Shown here: positions 1 through 8,339 of the stretch, in pieces
Numbering within the stretch: the first letter of the stretch is position 1
Layout of the letters: each line of letters starts with the position of its first letter
Source: 13-2-20CM-66-19 sp963824395
Lineage (GTDB): Bacteria > Pseudomonadota > Gammaproteobacteria > Steroidobacterales > Steroidobacteraceae
Reading direction: 5' to 3'
Length of the DNA stretch: 64,000 nucleotides
NCBI GenBank assembly: GCA_963824395.1
Contig: CAWGPF010000003.1
Location: 62,001-126,000 of the forward strand
The notes under the pieces: model-generated
What the model was told of the DNA's origin: nothing
The model's input: the letters and a program-made list of their open reading frames with translations, nothing else
The model's database searches: none
Position numbers and translations under genes: made by a program

Positions 1-1
1 G

Positions 2-2314
2 CTGCCCGGCTTCGCACCGATGGCGCTGCTCGGCCTCACCGAGGAGCAGGCCACGCTGCGACTGAAGGTCGAGCCGGCCTTCCGCGGCATCGAGGTGCGC
101 ATCACCCGTCTGCCGCTCAAGAAGACCGGCACCGAGGCGCTCAAGCCCTTCGGTTACGACCTGTTCGACCACGACCTGTCGACGTTTGCCCCGGCCACCA
201 ACGTCCCGGTGCCTTCCGAATACGTCGTCGGCCCTGGCGACCAGCTGGTGGTGCAGCTGTATGGCACGCAGAACAAGCGCCTGCAGCTCATCGTCGGCCG
301 TGATGGCCGCGTCAATCTTCCCGACATCGGGCCCATCAGCGTCGGCGGTGAGAGTTTCGATGCCGCCCGCGAAAGCATCGAGGCACGGGTGCAGCACCAG
401 ATGATGGGCGTGCATGCCAGCGTCTCGATGGGCGATACGCGTTCCATCCGGGTGTTCGTCGTCGGTGAGGCAAAATACCCGGGGACCTACACCATCAGCG
501 GCCTGAGCACGATCACCTCGGCGCTGTACGCGGCCGGCGGCGCCAAGCGCGCCGGCTCCCTGCGTACCGTGCAGCTGAAACGCCATGGTGCGCTGGTGCG
601 GCAGTTCGACCTGTACGACCTGCTGATCCGCGGCGATACGAGCGACGATGCCAAGCTGCTGCAGGGCGACGTCATCTTCATTCCGCCGGTGGGGCCGACG
701 GTCAGCATCGACGGCGAGGTGCGGCGGCCCGCGATCTATGAGGTCAAGGGCGAAGCGACGGTCGCCGACGTGCTGCAGCTGGCCGGCGGTCTGACGCCCG
801 AGGCCGACCGCTCGAACGCGATGCTCACGCGCATCGACGCGTCGCAGCGCCGCATCGTGGTGCCGGTGGAACTGTCGACGGGCTCGCGCACCGAGGCGGT
901 GCACAACGGCGACAAGGTGCGCGTCATGCGCCTGCGGCCGACGCTCGATTCGGGGATAACGGTGCAGGGACACGTGTTCGTGCCGGGCACGTTCGCCTAT
1001 CACCCGGGCATACACCTGACTGACGTCGTGAGCTCGGTGGACCAGCTGCGCCCGGATGCCGACATCCACTACCTCCTCATCCGCCGTGAGCTGCCACCCA
1101 ACCGGCAGATCAGCGTGCTGTCTGCGGACCTGGCGGCGGCGCTCAGTGCCCCGGGCTCGGGCGCTGACATCGCCCTGATGCCACGCGACCGCATCACCGT
1201 GTTCGACCTCGCCTCAGGCCGCGACCACGTCATACAGCCGCTGCTTACGGAGCTGCGGGTACAGGGCACCTCCGCGCAGCCGACCCAGACGGTGCAGGTC
1301 GCAGGCCAGGTGAAGGTGCCGGGCGAGTACCCGCTCGAGCCGGGCATGCGCATCGCCGACCTCATCCGCGCCGGCGGCGGCGCGGCGGATGCCGCCTACG
1401 GCGGCCAGGCCGAGCTGGCGCGCTTCAGCATCACCAGCAGCGATTCGCGCCAGACCCAGCTGATCGAGGTTGATCTGGCCGCCGCGATGCGCGGCGACGC
1501 GCAGGCCAACATCCTGCTGCAGCCCTTCGACGCCCTGAGCGTGAAGCAGGTGCCGTTCTGGACCGAGCAGGAGACGGTGGTACTCAAGGGAGAAGTGCGC
1601 TTCCCGGGCACCTACACCATCCGCAGGGGCGAGACTCTGAAGTCCGTGATCGAGCGCGCCGGCGGGCTCACCAACTTCGCCTTCGGCGAGGGCAGTGTCT
1701 TCACGCGCGAGTGGCTGCGCAAGCGCGAGCAGGAACAGCTCGACAACCTCGCCAACCGCATGCAGACCGATCTTGCCGGGCTGGCGATCGCTGCCTCCGC
1801 CAGCGGCCTTGCCGGCGGCGGCACCAACACCCTTGCGCTCGGGCAGACGCTGCTTGGCCAGATACGCAGCGCCAAGGCCGTCGGTCGCATGGTGATCGAC
1901 CTGCCGCGGCTCATGAGCGAGCGGGTGGGCTCCGCGGACGACATCGTTCTGCGCACCGGGGATCAGCTGATCGTGCCGCGCTTCCAGCAGCAGGTCACGG
2001 TCATCGGCGAAGTGCAGTACTCCACTTCACTGCTCTACAACCCGCGCCTGTCCCGCGACGACTACATTGCCATGAGCGGCGGGGTGACGCGCCGCGCCGA
2101 CAAGGGCCGCATCTACGTGGTGCGCGCCAACGGCAGCGTGGTTTCGAGTGAGGGCAGCCGCTGGTTCGACCGCTCGTCCGTCAAGATGAAGCCGGGCGAT
2201 ACCATCGTCGTGCCGCTCGATACCGAGCGCCTGCCGCCGCTGCCCTTCTGGCAGGCCGTCACGGCAATTCTCTATAACGTGGCGATTGCCGTTCTTGCGG
2301 TGCACTCGCTCTGA
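2..2314 (+). CDS. SLBB-domain polysaccharide export protein, N-terminus cut off
   Basis: This is an outer-membrane or periplasmic polysaccharide export protein of the Wza/SLBB class, which forms the exit channel for exopolysaccharide. The frame is already open at the first bases, so the true start and signal peptide lie upstream; an internal ATG sits at base 20. Numbering from that ATG, a Poly_export domain follows the YVVGPGDQL motif near residues 68-76. About six SLBB repeats come next, recognisable by their G-x-V-x-x-P-G-x-Y cores (for example VPGTF, VPGEYPL, FPGTYTI). The protein ends in a hydrophobic segment before a short tail. It is longer than classical Wza (about 380 residues) because of the extra SLBB repeats. 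It heads the polysaccharide locus and is followed by an EPS-type regulator. The family call is firm; the exported polymer is inferred only from neighbours. Confidence 0.88.
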   Translation: MPGFAPMALLGLTEEQATLRLKVEPAFRGIEVRITRLPLKKTGTEALKPFGYDLFDHDLSTFAPATNVPVPSEYVVGPGDQLVVQLYGTQNKRLQLIVGRDGRVNLPDIGPISVGGESFDAARESIEARVQHQMMGVHASVSMGDTRSIRVFVVGEAKYPGTYTISGLSTITSALYAAGGAKRAGSLRTVQLKRHGALVRQFDLYDLLIRGDTSDDAKLLQGDVIFIPPVGPTVSIDGEVRRPAIYEVKGEATVADVLQLAGGLTPEADRSNAMLTRIDASQRRIVVPVELSTGSRTEAVHNGDKVRVMRLRPTLDSGITVQGHVFVPGTFAYHPGIHLTDVVSSVDQLRPDADIHYLLIRRELPPNRQISVLSADLAAALSAPGSGADIALMPRDRITVFDLASGRDHVIQPLLTELRVQGTSAQPTQTVQVAGQVKVPGEYPLEPGMRIADLIRAGGGAADAAYGGQAELARFSITSSDSRQTQLIEVDLAAAMRGDAQANILLQPFDALSVKQVPFWTEQETVVLKGEVRFPGTYTIRRGETLKSVIERAGGLTNFAFGEGSVFTREWLRKREQEQLDNLANRMQTDLAGLAIAASASGLAGGGTNTLALGQTLLGQIRSAKAVGRMVIDLPRLMSERVGSADDIVLRTGDQLIVPRFQQQVTVIGEVQYSTSLLYNPRLSRDDYIAMSGGVTRRADKGRIYVVRANGSVVSSEGSRWFDRSSVKMKPGDTIVVPLDTERLPPLPFWQAVTAILYNVAIAVLAVHSL

Positions 2315-2343
2315 CGCGTTGACAGCCGGGAACGACGCTCTTA

Positions 2344-2374
2344 GGCTTCGCGTTCAATCGTTGAACGCGAAGCC
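2344..2374. promoter_or_regulatory. Perfect 14-bp inverted repeat, candidate operator
   Basis: Two 14-bp arms (2344-2357 and 2361-2374, GGCTTCGCGTTCAA and its exact complement) are separated by three bases. The repeat lies 30 bp after the export gene and about 27 bp before the MarR-type regulator. There is no T-run, so a normal intrinsic terminator is unlikely. The position suits an autoregulatory operator or an mRNA hairpin separating the two genes. The function is inferred. Confidence 0.5.
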
Positions 2375-2400
2375 GGCGCGCCCCGGCAGGCCGGTTGCGA

Positions 2401-2760
2401 ATGCCCAGCGACGAGATGCCCCTGAAACTGCTGCGCCTCATCGAGGCCAACCCGAAGGTCAGTCAGCGTGACGTCGCCTTCGAGTTTGGAATCAGTCTCG
2501 GCAAGGTGAACTACTGCCTGCGCGCCCTGGTCCACAAGGGCTGGATCAAGGCGGTGCGCTTCAAGAACAGCCGCAACAAGGTCGCCTACCGTTATCTGCT
2601 GACGCCGCGCGGGATTGAGCACAAGACGCTCCTTACCGGGCGCTTCCTCAAGATCAAGATGCGCGAATACGAGTCGCTGCGCGCGGAGATCGAGGAGCTG
2701 CGCCGCGAGAGTGAGGCGCGCGGCACGCGCGTGGCCGGCACCCACGATGCCGGCGCCTGA
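2401..2760 (+). CDS. MarR family EPS-associated transcriptional regulator
   Basis: This is a small winged-helix DNA-binding protein (119 residues from the ATG at 2401; an in-frame TTG at 2395 is an alternative start). The helix-turn-helix covers roughly residues 18-50, with the VSQRDVAFEFGISLGKVNYCL stretch typical of the EPS-associated MarR subfamily. A conserved LLTPRGIEHK segment and a charged coiled-coil tail (EYESLRAEIEELRRE) follow. Members usually sit inside exopolysaccharide gene clusters, as here, and are thought to control them. A perfect inverted repeat lies just upstream and could be its own binding site. The next gene starts 27 bp downstream, so the two are probably co-transcribed. 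Confidence 0.85.
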   Translation: MPSDEMPLKLLRLIEANPKVSQRDVAFEFGISLGKVNYCLRALVHKGWIKAVRFKNSRNKVAYRYLLTPRGIEHKTLLTGRFLKIKMREYESLRAEIEELRRESEARGTRVAGTHDAGA

Positions 2761-2787
2761 GGTAAGGATGAGGGGGATACAGAGTTG

Positions 2788-3846
2788 ATGAACACTTACG
2801 AGGTTGTTGTAGGGCGCAAGATCCGCGTTGCGCTCGTTGGGTGCGGGCGCATCGCCCAGCGGCACTTCGAGGCCATAGCGGCCCACGGCGAGCGCATGGA
2901 ACTCGTCGGGGTATGCGACACCGACCGCGCGGCGCTGGAAGCCGCGGCCACCAAGACCAAGGCAGCTGCGTTCAGCTCGCTCACCAGCCTGCTCGCGGAC
3001 AGCAACGCCGACGTGATCGTGCTGTGCACCCCGAGCGGGCAGCATGCGCAGCAGACCGTGCAGATCGCCGCGGCCGGCCGCCATGTGATCACCGAGAAAC
3101 CCATGGCGACGCGCTGGGCGGACGGCAAGCGCATGGTGGAGGCCTGCGACGCGGCGAACGTGCGATTGTTCGTCGTCAAGCAGAACCGCCGCAACGCCAC
3201 CCTGCAGCTGCTCAAGCACGCCGTGGAGCACAAGCGCTTCGGGCGCATCTACATGGTGAACCTCAACGTATTCTGGAGCCGTCCGCAAAGCTATTACGAC
3301 GGTGCGCGCTGGCGCGGTACCTGGGAGTTCGATGGCGGTGCGCTCATGAACCAGGCCAGCCACTACGTCGATCTCGTCGACTGGCTCATCGGCCCGGTGG
3401 AGAGCGTGCAGGCCTACACCGCGACCCTGGCACGCGATATCCAGGTGGAAGATACCGCCGTGGTCGGGATTCGCTGGCGCTCGGGGGCTCTGGGCTCCAT
3501 CAACGCCACCATGCTCGCGTATCCGAAGAACTTCGAAGGCTCGATCACGGTGCTCGGCGAGCACGGCACGGTGCGCATCGGCGGGGTGGCGGTCAACAAC
3601 ATCGAGCACTGGGAGTTCGCGCAGCCGCATGCGAATGACGCCCAGGTGGCGCAGGCGAGCTACACCACGACCTCCGTCTACGGGTTCGGACACCCTCTTT
3701 ACTACGACAACGTCATTCGCGCGTTGCGGGGCGAGGCGGAGCCGGAGACCGACGGGCGCGAGGGACTGCGTTCGCTCGAGGTGCTGATCGCAAGCTACCT
3801 CTCGGCGCGGGACGGGCGGCGTGTGGCACTGCCGCTGGAGTACTGA
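2788..3846 (+). CDS. Gfo/Idh/MocA oxidoreductase, WbpB/WlbA-like
   Basis: This is an NAD(P)-dependent sugar-nucleotide oxidoreductase of 352 residues. The N-terminal Rossmann motif VALVGCGRIAQRHF is near residues 12-25, and EKPMATRWADG carries the conserved EKP lysine of the Gfo/Idh family. The C-terminal half is the usual beta-sheet substrate domain. Because an acetyltransferase (WbpD-like) and a UDP-GlcNAc 2-epimerase (WbpI-like) follow directly, the likely role is oxidation at C3 of UDP-N-acetylglucosaminuronate, the WbpB/WlbA step before transamination. The start is the ATG at 2788, with a GGGGG tract upstream; a TTG immediately before it is possible. The partner aminotransferase (WbpE) is not in the window. 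Confidence 0.85.
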   Translation: MNTYEVVVGRKIRVALVGCGRIAQRHFEAIAAHGERMELVGVCDTDRAALEAAATKTKAAAFSSLTSLLADSNADVIVLCTPSGQHAQQTVQIAAAGRHVITEKPMATRWADGKRMVEACDAANVRLFVVKQNRRNATLQLLKHAVEHKRFGRIYMVNLNVFWSRPQSYYDGARWRGTWEFDGGALMNQASHYVDLVDWLIGPVESVQAYTATLARDIQVEDTAVVGIRWRSGALGSINATMLAYPKNFEGSITVLGEHGTVRIGGVAVNNIEHWEFAQPHANDAQVAQASYTTTSVYGFGHPLYYDNVIRALRGEAEPETDGREGLRSLEVLIASYLSARDGRRVALPLEY

Positions 3847-3851
3847 CAAGA

Positions 3852-4433
3852 GTGGTCACGATCCATCCGACGGCGATCATCGACGCGGGCGCGAGCCTCG
3901 GGGAGGGTACGCGCGTGTGGCACTGGGTGCACGTATGCGCCGGTGCCCGCATCGGCGCGGACTGCTCGCTCGGCCAGAACGTCTTCGTCGGCAACCGCGT
4001 GGTAATCGGTCGCAACGTCAAGATCCAGAACAATGTCTCGGTGTACGACAACGTCACGCTCGAGGACGACGTGTTCTGTGGGCCGAGCATGGTGTTCACC
4101 AACGTCTACAACCCGCGCTCCGCGGTGAGTCGCAAGCACGAATACCGGGACACGCTGGTGCAGCGCGGCGCAACTCTCGGCGCCAACTGCACCGTCGTCT
4201 GCGGCATCACGATCGGGGCACATGCCTTCGTGGGCGCCGGCGCGGTAGTGAATCGCGACGTGCCCGCCTACGCGCTGGTGGTGGGGGTGCCAGCGCGCCA
4301 GGTCGGCTGGATGAGTCGCTTCGGTTGCCGGCTGCAGCTGCCCCTGAAGGGCGATGGCACGGCGCGCTGCGAGGAGAGTGGCGAGACCTATGTTCTGCAC
4401 GCTGGGGTGTGCGCACCCGCGGGTGGCGCCTAG
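3852..4433 (+). CDS. Left-handed beta-helix N-acetyltransferase, WbpD/WlbB-like
   Basis: The protein has 193 residues and a GTG start six bases after the preceding gene. Hexapeptide repeats of the [LIV]-G-x-x-x-x type run through residues 10-140 (GARIGADC, NVFVGNRVVIGRNVKIQNNVSVYDNV in part). The VFTNVYNPRS segment is characteristic of the WbpD/WlbB branch that acetylates the 3-amino group of UDP-2-acetamido-3-amino-glucuronate using acetyl-CoA. The C-terminal tail with a Cys-containing end (GRFGCRLQLPL-like, then ARCEESGETY) is also typical. The order WbpB-WbpD-WbpI matches clusters making 2,3-diacetamido uronic acids. The stop codon overlaps the next gene's start by one base. Confidence 0.87.
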   Translation: MVTIHPTAIIDAGASLGEGTRVWHWVHVCAGARIGADCSLGQNVFVGNRVVIGRNVKIQNNVSVYDNVTLEDDVFCGPSMVFTNVYNPRSAVSRKHEYRDTLVQRGATLGANCTVVCGITIGAHAFVGAGAVVNRDVPAYALVVGVPARQVGWMSRFGCRLQLPLKGDGTARCEESGETYVLHAGVCAPAGGA

Positions 4434-5575
4434 TGGGCGCCACCGCCGACGACGACATCCGCACGGTCAGCGTGGTGGGGGCGCGGCCGCAGTTCGTGAA
4501 GCTGGCGCCGGTTGCGCGCGCCATGACGGCGGCGCGCCGTCGCATCACCGACCTGATCGTGCACACCGGCCAGCACTACGATGACTCGATGTCGCGGGTG
4601 TTCTTCGAGGAGCTGGATATCCCGCGGCCCGCCATCAATCTCGGCGTCGGCTCCGGCTCCCAGGGGCGCCAGACCGCGCGCATGCTGGAGGCGATCGAGA
4701 GCTACCTGATCGAGGCGCAGCCGCACGCCGTGGTGGTCTACGGGGATACCAATTCCACCCTGGCGGGAGCCCTGGCAGCTGCCAAGCTGCACATCCCGGT
4801 GGCGCACGTGGAGGCCGGGTTGCGCAGCTTCAACCGCCGCATGCCCGAGGAGCTCAACCGCATCGTCACGGACCACCTGTCGCAGCGCCTGTTCGCCCCC
4901 ACCCAGACGGCCATCGACAACCTCAACCGCGAAGGCCTCGGCGAGCGCGCGCAGCTCAGCGGCGATGTCATGTACGACGCGGTGCTGCATAGCGCCCGCC
5001 AGGCCGCGCGCCACTCGCGCATCCTCGAGACGCTGCGACTCGCCCCCGGCGACTTCGGGGTGGCGACCCTGCATCGCGCCGAGAACACCGCGCCGCAGGA
5101 GCTGCGGGCGCTGCTCGAGGCGCTCAATCAGGCCGCCACGCGCTTTGCGCGCATCGTGTTCCCGATGCACCCGCGCACCGCCGCGGTGGTGCGGGATGCG
5201 GTGGCCGACTGGAGCGCCGCCCCGCGGCTGCAGCTGATCGAGCCGCTCGGCTACCTCGACATGCTCGCCCTGGTCCAGGCGTCGCGCTGGGTGCTCACCG
5301 ACTCCGGCGGCCTGCAGAAGGAAGCCTTCTTTCTCGGGCGGCCGTGCATCACGCTGCGCAACGAGACCGAATGGCTGGAGACCCTCGAGCGGGGTGCCAA
5401 CAGCATCGCGGGGGCCGACGGCGCGCGCCTGATGCAGCTGCTCGAGAAATGCGAGAGCCGCGGTGTTGCGCCTGCCGTACCCATCAGCGCGCGCACCGGT
5501 CCCTTTGGCGACGGCCACGCGGCGCAGCGAATCGTCGAGGCCCTGTGTGACCTCTGTGAGTTACCAAATGAATGA
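4433..5575 (+). CDS. UDP-N-acetylglucosamine 2-epimerase (non-hydrolysing), WbpI/WecB-like
   Basis: The protein has 380 residues starting at GTG 4433, which overlaps the previous stop by one base; the frame is open further upstream, but only inside the acetyltransferase gene. Family motifs are clear: VVGARPQFVKLAP at the N-terminus, HTGQHYD, VYGDTNSTLAGALAA, HVEAGLRSFNRRMPEE, the DSGGLQKEA nucleotide-binding loop and RNETEWLET near the end. The fold is GT-B-like with two Rossmann domains. In the WbpI branch it converts the 2,3-diacetamido glucuronate nucleotide to the manno form, the step just before amidine formation by the WbpG trio encoded downstream. Its neighbours favour WbpI over WecB, but sequence alone cannot separate them with certainty. 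Confidence 0.88.
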   Translation: MGATADDDIRTVSVVGARPQFVKLAPVARAMTAARRRITDLIVHTGQHYDDSMSRVFFEELDIPRPAINLGVGSGSQGRQTARMLEAIESYLIEAQPHAVVVYGDTNSTLAGALAAAKLHIPVAHVEAGLRSFNRRMPEELNRIVTDHLSQRLFAPTQTAIDNLNREGLGERAQLSGDVMYDAVLHSARQAARHSRILETLRLAPGDFGVATLHRAENTAPQELRALLEALNQAATRFARIVFPMHPRTAAVVRDAVADWSAAPRLQLIEPLGYLDMLALVQASRWVLTDSGGLQKEAFFLGRPCITLRNETEWLETLERGANSIAGADGARLMQLLEKCESRGVAPAVPISARTGPFGDGHAAQRIVEALCDLCELPNE

Positions 5576-6440
5576 CCCGATGGAATCTTCACGGCCGCAG
5601 ATCAGCCTGTTCGCGATCGCCAGGTTCCTGTGGCGTCACGTGTGGCTGATCCTCATCTGCATGGTGCTGGTGGGTGGGGCCGCCACAGCGCTCGCGTACC
5701 TGCGCACCCAGTACTACCGCTCGGAGGTGGTGTTCTCACCGACCAACGGCTCCGGTGGCCTCGGGGACATCGGCGGGGGCTCCCTCGGCGGCCTGGCGGC
5801 GCTTGCCGGTGTCAGCATCGGCGGCGGCGGCAAGCGCTCGGATGAGTTCCTGGAGTACCTGCGCTCGCAGGCCTTCACGCGCGGATTCATAGAGCGTCAC
5901 CACCTGCTGCCGGTGCTGTTCGCGCGCAAGTGGGACGCACAGGCGGGCAAGTGGAAGACCGACGACCCGCCGACGCTCGCCGACGCGGAGCGGCGCTTCT
6001 CGAAGAAGGTCCGCCAGATCACGGAAGACCGGCGCACGGGGATCGTCAGGCTCGCGATCATCTGGAGCAATCGCGAAGTAGCCGCGCAGTGGGCCAATGA
6101 GTTCATCGGCGAAGCCGACGACGCCCTGCGCCAGCGCGCCATCGCCGAGTACAACCGCAGTCTTGATTACCTCACCGGGGAAACCAGCAAGACCTCCGTG
6201 GTGGAGCTGCGCGCGGCAATCTACAAGGCCATGGAATCGGAGCTTAAGGACGCCATGCTGGCGCGGACGCGTGATGCCTACGCGTTCAAGATTCTCGATC
6301 CGGCGGTGGTGCCCGACGCCAAGGACATCGACAGCCCGGTCAAGGCGCTGTACGCCGTGCTCGGGGCGCTGGCTGGCATGCTGCTCGGCATCGGCGTGGC
6401 CGCCTCCCGCGAACGCCGCGCCAAGCAGGTGAAGCCGTAA
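5568..6440 (+). CDS. Wzz-type polysaccharide chain-length protein
   Basis: This inner-membrane protein has 290 residues. A first transmembrane helix (about residues 18-38, ending LVGGAATALAYL) and a second (about 260-280, YAVLGALAGMLLGIGVAA) bracket a long periplasmic domain, the standard Wzz/polysaccharide co-polymerase layout. A glycine-rich stretch near residues 60-85 is a common feature of the group. The ATG at 5568 lies inside the end of the epimerase gene (8-bp overlap), which indicates translational coupling; longer in-frame extensions are shadows of that gene. No C-terminal tyrosine-kinase domain is present. It should set polymer length together with the membrane protein encoded next. 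Confidence 0.85.
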   Translation: MNDPMESSRPQISLFAIARFLWRHVWLILICMVLVGGAATALAYLRTQYYRSEVVFSPTNGSGGLGDIGGGSLGGLAALAGVSIGGGGKRSDEFLEYLRSQAFTRGFIERHHLLPVLFARKWDAQAGKWKTDDPPTLADAERRFSKKVRQITEDRRTGIVRLAIIWSNREVAAQWANEFIGEADDALRQRAIAEYNRSLDYLTGETSKTSVVELRAAIYKAMESELKDAMLARTRDAYAFKILDPAVVPDAKDIDSPVKALYAVLGALAGMLLGIGVAASRERRAKQVKP

Positions 6441-6450
6441 GGCGCAGCTC

Positions 6451-7740
6451 GTGCAGCCGCTCGATTATCTGCACGCACTTTGCCTCGTAGGGGTTGCGCT
6501 CTATCTGCGGCTGCGCGAGCCGCCGCGCCTGCTGCTCACCCCGCTGATGCTGCTCGGATTCTTCGTGCTCTATGGCGTCGGCACGCTGATCTACTTCAAT
6601 GGCGCCGACACCGTGCAGGACGTGCGCGACACGGTGACCACCTGCCTGATCCTGATGTGGATCGGGCTGGTGCTCGGCATCGAACTGGCGCGGGCCTCGA
6701 TGCCCGCGCTCGCCGTGCAGGCCGATCGCACGGTGCGTTCCTGGTCGAGCCTGCCCCTGGTTGACCGGGCGCCGACCAACCAGCTGCTCGCGGCCCTCGG
6801 GGTGATCGTCGCGCTGTTCATCCTCGGCATGTTCTTCGGCCTGGGCAAGCCGGCCCAGATCCTGAGCTTCGTCGCGCTCGAGTCCACCAAGGAGAAGCAG
6901 AAGTTCCGGCTCGAGCTCGGCGCCCAGGGCGGCTACGTCTACCAGACGCTGCTCGCCTGCGTCGCCCCGTTTCTGAGCTTCCTGCTGCTGGTTAAAGGGG
7001 TCGTGACCCGCGAGCGCTACCTGACCGGCGTGGGCGTGCTGCTCGCCCTCGCCGTGCTGGCCGGCAAGCTTGGGACCTTCCAGAAGATCATCTGGCTCGT
7101 CTACCTGCTGCAGCTGGTGGTGGCGCTGCTGGCCACCAGGCGACTGACCTTCGGCCTGGGACGCATCCTCGTGCTGCTGGCGGTGCTGATCGGGGGCGCG
7201 GTTGGGGCAGCGCTCATCGCGTTCCCGGAGATGGGCGCCGATAAGCTCGCGCAGTGGCTCGCGTACCGCTTCTTTGAGGTGAACGACGAGGTCGTCTACC
7301 AGACCTTCTATGTGTACCCGCAGCATCTGCCGCACACCTGGGGCATGAACATCGGTCTCATCCACAACCTCTTTGGCAGTGGTGAGCTCACCTCCTCGTA
7401 CGTGCAGGTTGCTAACTTCTTCGGCGCCGAGGGCGCAACATTCGATGCCTTCTTCATCGCCGACGCCTGGGTCGATTTCTCCTACGCCGGCGTGCTCGGC
7501 ATGGCGATCCTGGTGGGGTTGCTCGTGAAATCGGTCGACATGTACGCCACCGGCCTGGGCAAGACACCGATCGCAGTGGCGCTGATCGCGAGCGGCATGT
7601 ACGGACTGTTCGAGCTGATGGTGACTTCGGCGTTCACCGCCTTCCTCTCCGGCGGGCTGGTCTTCATACCGCTGCTGGTGATGGTGAGCGACGGCCTGAT
7701 CAGCGATCTGAACCGTGGGCGCAGACAGTGGCAGAGGTAA
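6451..7740 (+). CDS. O-antigen/EPS polymerase-like membrane protein (Wzy candidate)
   Basis: This is a very hydrophobic protein of 429 residues with a GTG start, ten bases after the Wzz-like gene. At least ten transmembrane segments can be read, with a long periplasmic-like loop around residues 270-335 (VNDEVVYQTFYVYPQHLPHTWGM), where Wzy proteins have their catalytic loop. Wzy proteins share little sequence, so the call rests on topology, on position between chain-length control and flippase, and on the absence of another polymerase in the window. The last 13 bp overlap the hisH-type gene, indicating one operon. A different integral-membrane role cannot be excluded. Confidence 0.65.
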   Translation: MQPLDYLHALCLVGVALYLRLREPPRLLLTPLMLLGFFVLYGVGTLIYFNGADTVQDVRDTVTTCLILMWIGLVLGIELARASMPALAVQADRTVRSWSSLPLVDRAPTNQLLAALGVIVALFILGMFFGLGKPAQILSFVALESTKEKQKFRLELGAQGGYVYQTLLACVAPFLSFLLLVKGVVTRERYLTGVGVLLALAVLAGKLGTFQKIIWLVYLLQLVVALLATRRLTFGLGRILVLLAVLIGGAVGAALIAFPEMGADKLAQWLAYRFFEVNDEVVYQTFYVYPQHLPHTWGMNIGLIHNLFGSGELTSSYVQVANFFGAEGATFDAFFIADAWVDFSYAGVLGMAILVGLLVKSVDMYATGLGKTPIAVALIASGMYGLFELMVTSAFTAFLSGGLVFIPLLVMVSDGLISDLNRGRRQWQR

Positions 7741-8339
7741 CCGTTCTTAATTACGGTATCGGCAATACCGGCTCGATTCTCAACATGCTGCGCAAGCTGC
7801 GCGTGGACGCCACCGTGGCCACGGACGGGCGCGCGGCGCAGGCCGCCAGGCGCCTGGTGCTGCCGGGGATCGGCGCCTTCGATGCGTGCATGCAGGCACT
7901 GCAGAACTCAGGGCTGCGCGACACGGTGCTGGAGTTCGCAGCCAGCGGCCGGCCGCTGCTTGGTATCTGCGTCGGCATGCAGATGCTGACCGCCGGCAGC
8001 GAGGAGGGGACCCTCCCCGGGCTCGGGCTGATCCGCGCGCATACGCGCAAGTTCTCCGCCGCAGCCGGGCTGCGGATCCCGCACATGGGCTGGGATACGG
8101 TGCGCTGGACGGCGCCGCAGCACGTGCTGGCGCGCGAGCTCACCCATGACAGCCGCTTTTACTTCGTGCATTCGTATTGCGTGAGCTGCGAGTCCCCGGC
8201 CGATGCGCTCGCCCTGTGCACTTACGGGACCGAGTTTGCGGCCGCCATCGCGAGCGGTGCGGTGGCGGGGGTGCAGTTTCACCCGGAGAAGAGCCACCGC
8301 TTTGGCCTGCAGCTTCTGAAGAACTTCGCGACCGCATGA
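7728..8339 (+). CDS. hisH: HisH-type glutamine amidotransferase subunit of a sugar amidotransferase
   Basis: This is a class-I glutaminase of 203 residues that releases ammonia from glutamine. The nucleophile is Cys81 in LLGICVGMQML, and His185 and Glu187 in FHPEKS complete the triad. The start is a GTG overlapping the end of the polymerase-like gene. There is no other histidine gene around. Instead, a HisF-type gene and a WbpG/PseA-type N-acetyl sugar amidotransferase follow directly, as in Pseudomonas O-antigen loci where HisH2/HisF2 supply ammonia for acetamidino sugars. I therefore assign it to polysaccharide rather than histidine synthesis. Confidence 0.9.
   Translation: MAEVTVLNYGIGNTGSILNMLRKLRVDATVATDGRAAQAARRLVLPGIGAFDACMQALQNSGLRDTVLEFAASGRPLLGICVGMQMLTAGSEEGTLPGLGLIRAHTRKFSAAAGLRIPHMGWDTVRWTAPQHVLARELTHDSRFYFVHSYCVSCESPADALALCTYGTEFAAAIASGAVAGVQFHPEKSHRFGLQLLKNFATA

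Noticed and set aside
2341..3849. Long minus-strand open frame opposite the MarR and Gfo/Idh genes
   Set aside because: High-GC shadow: Arg/His/Ala-rich, no domain, and fully opposite two clearly recognised genes.
3821..4432. N-terminal extension of the UDP-GlcNAc 2-epimerase frame
   Set aside because: It runs inside the acetyltransferase gene and is not family-like; the GTG at 4433 gives the normal start.
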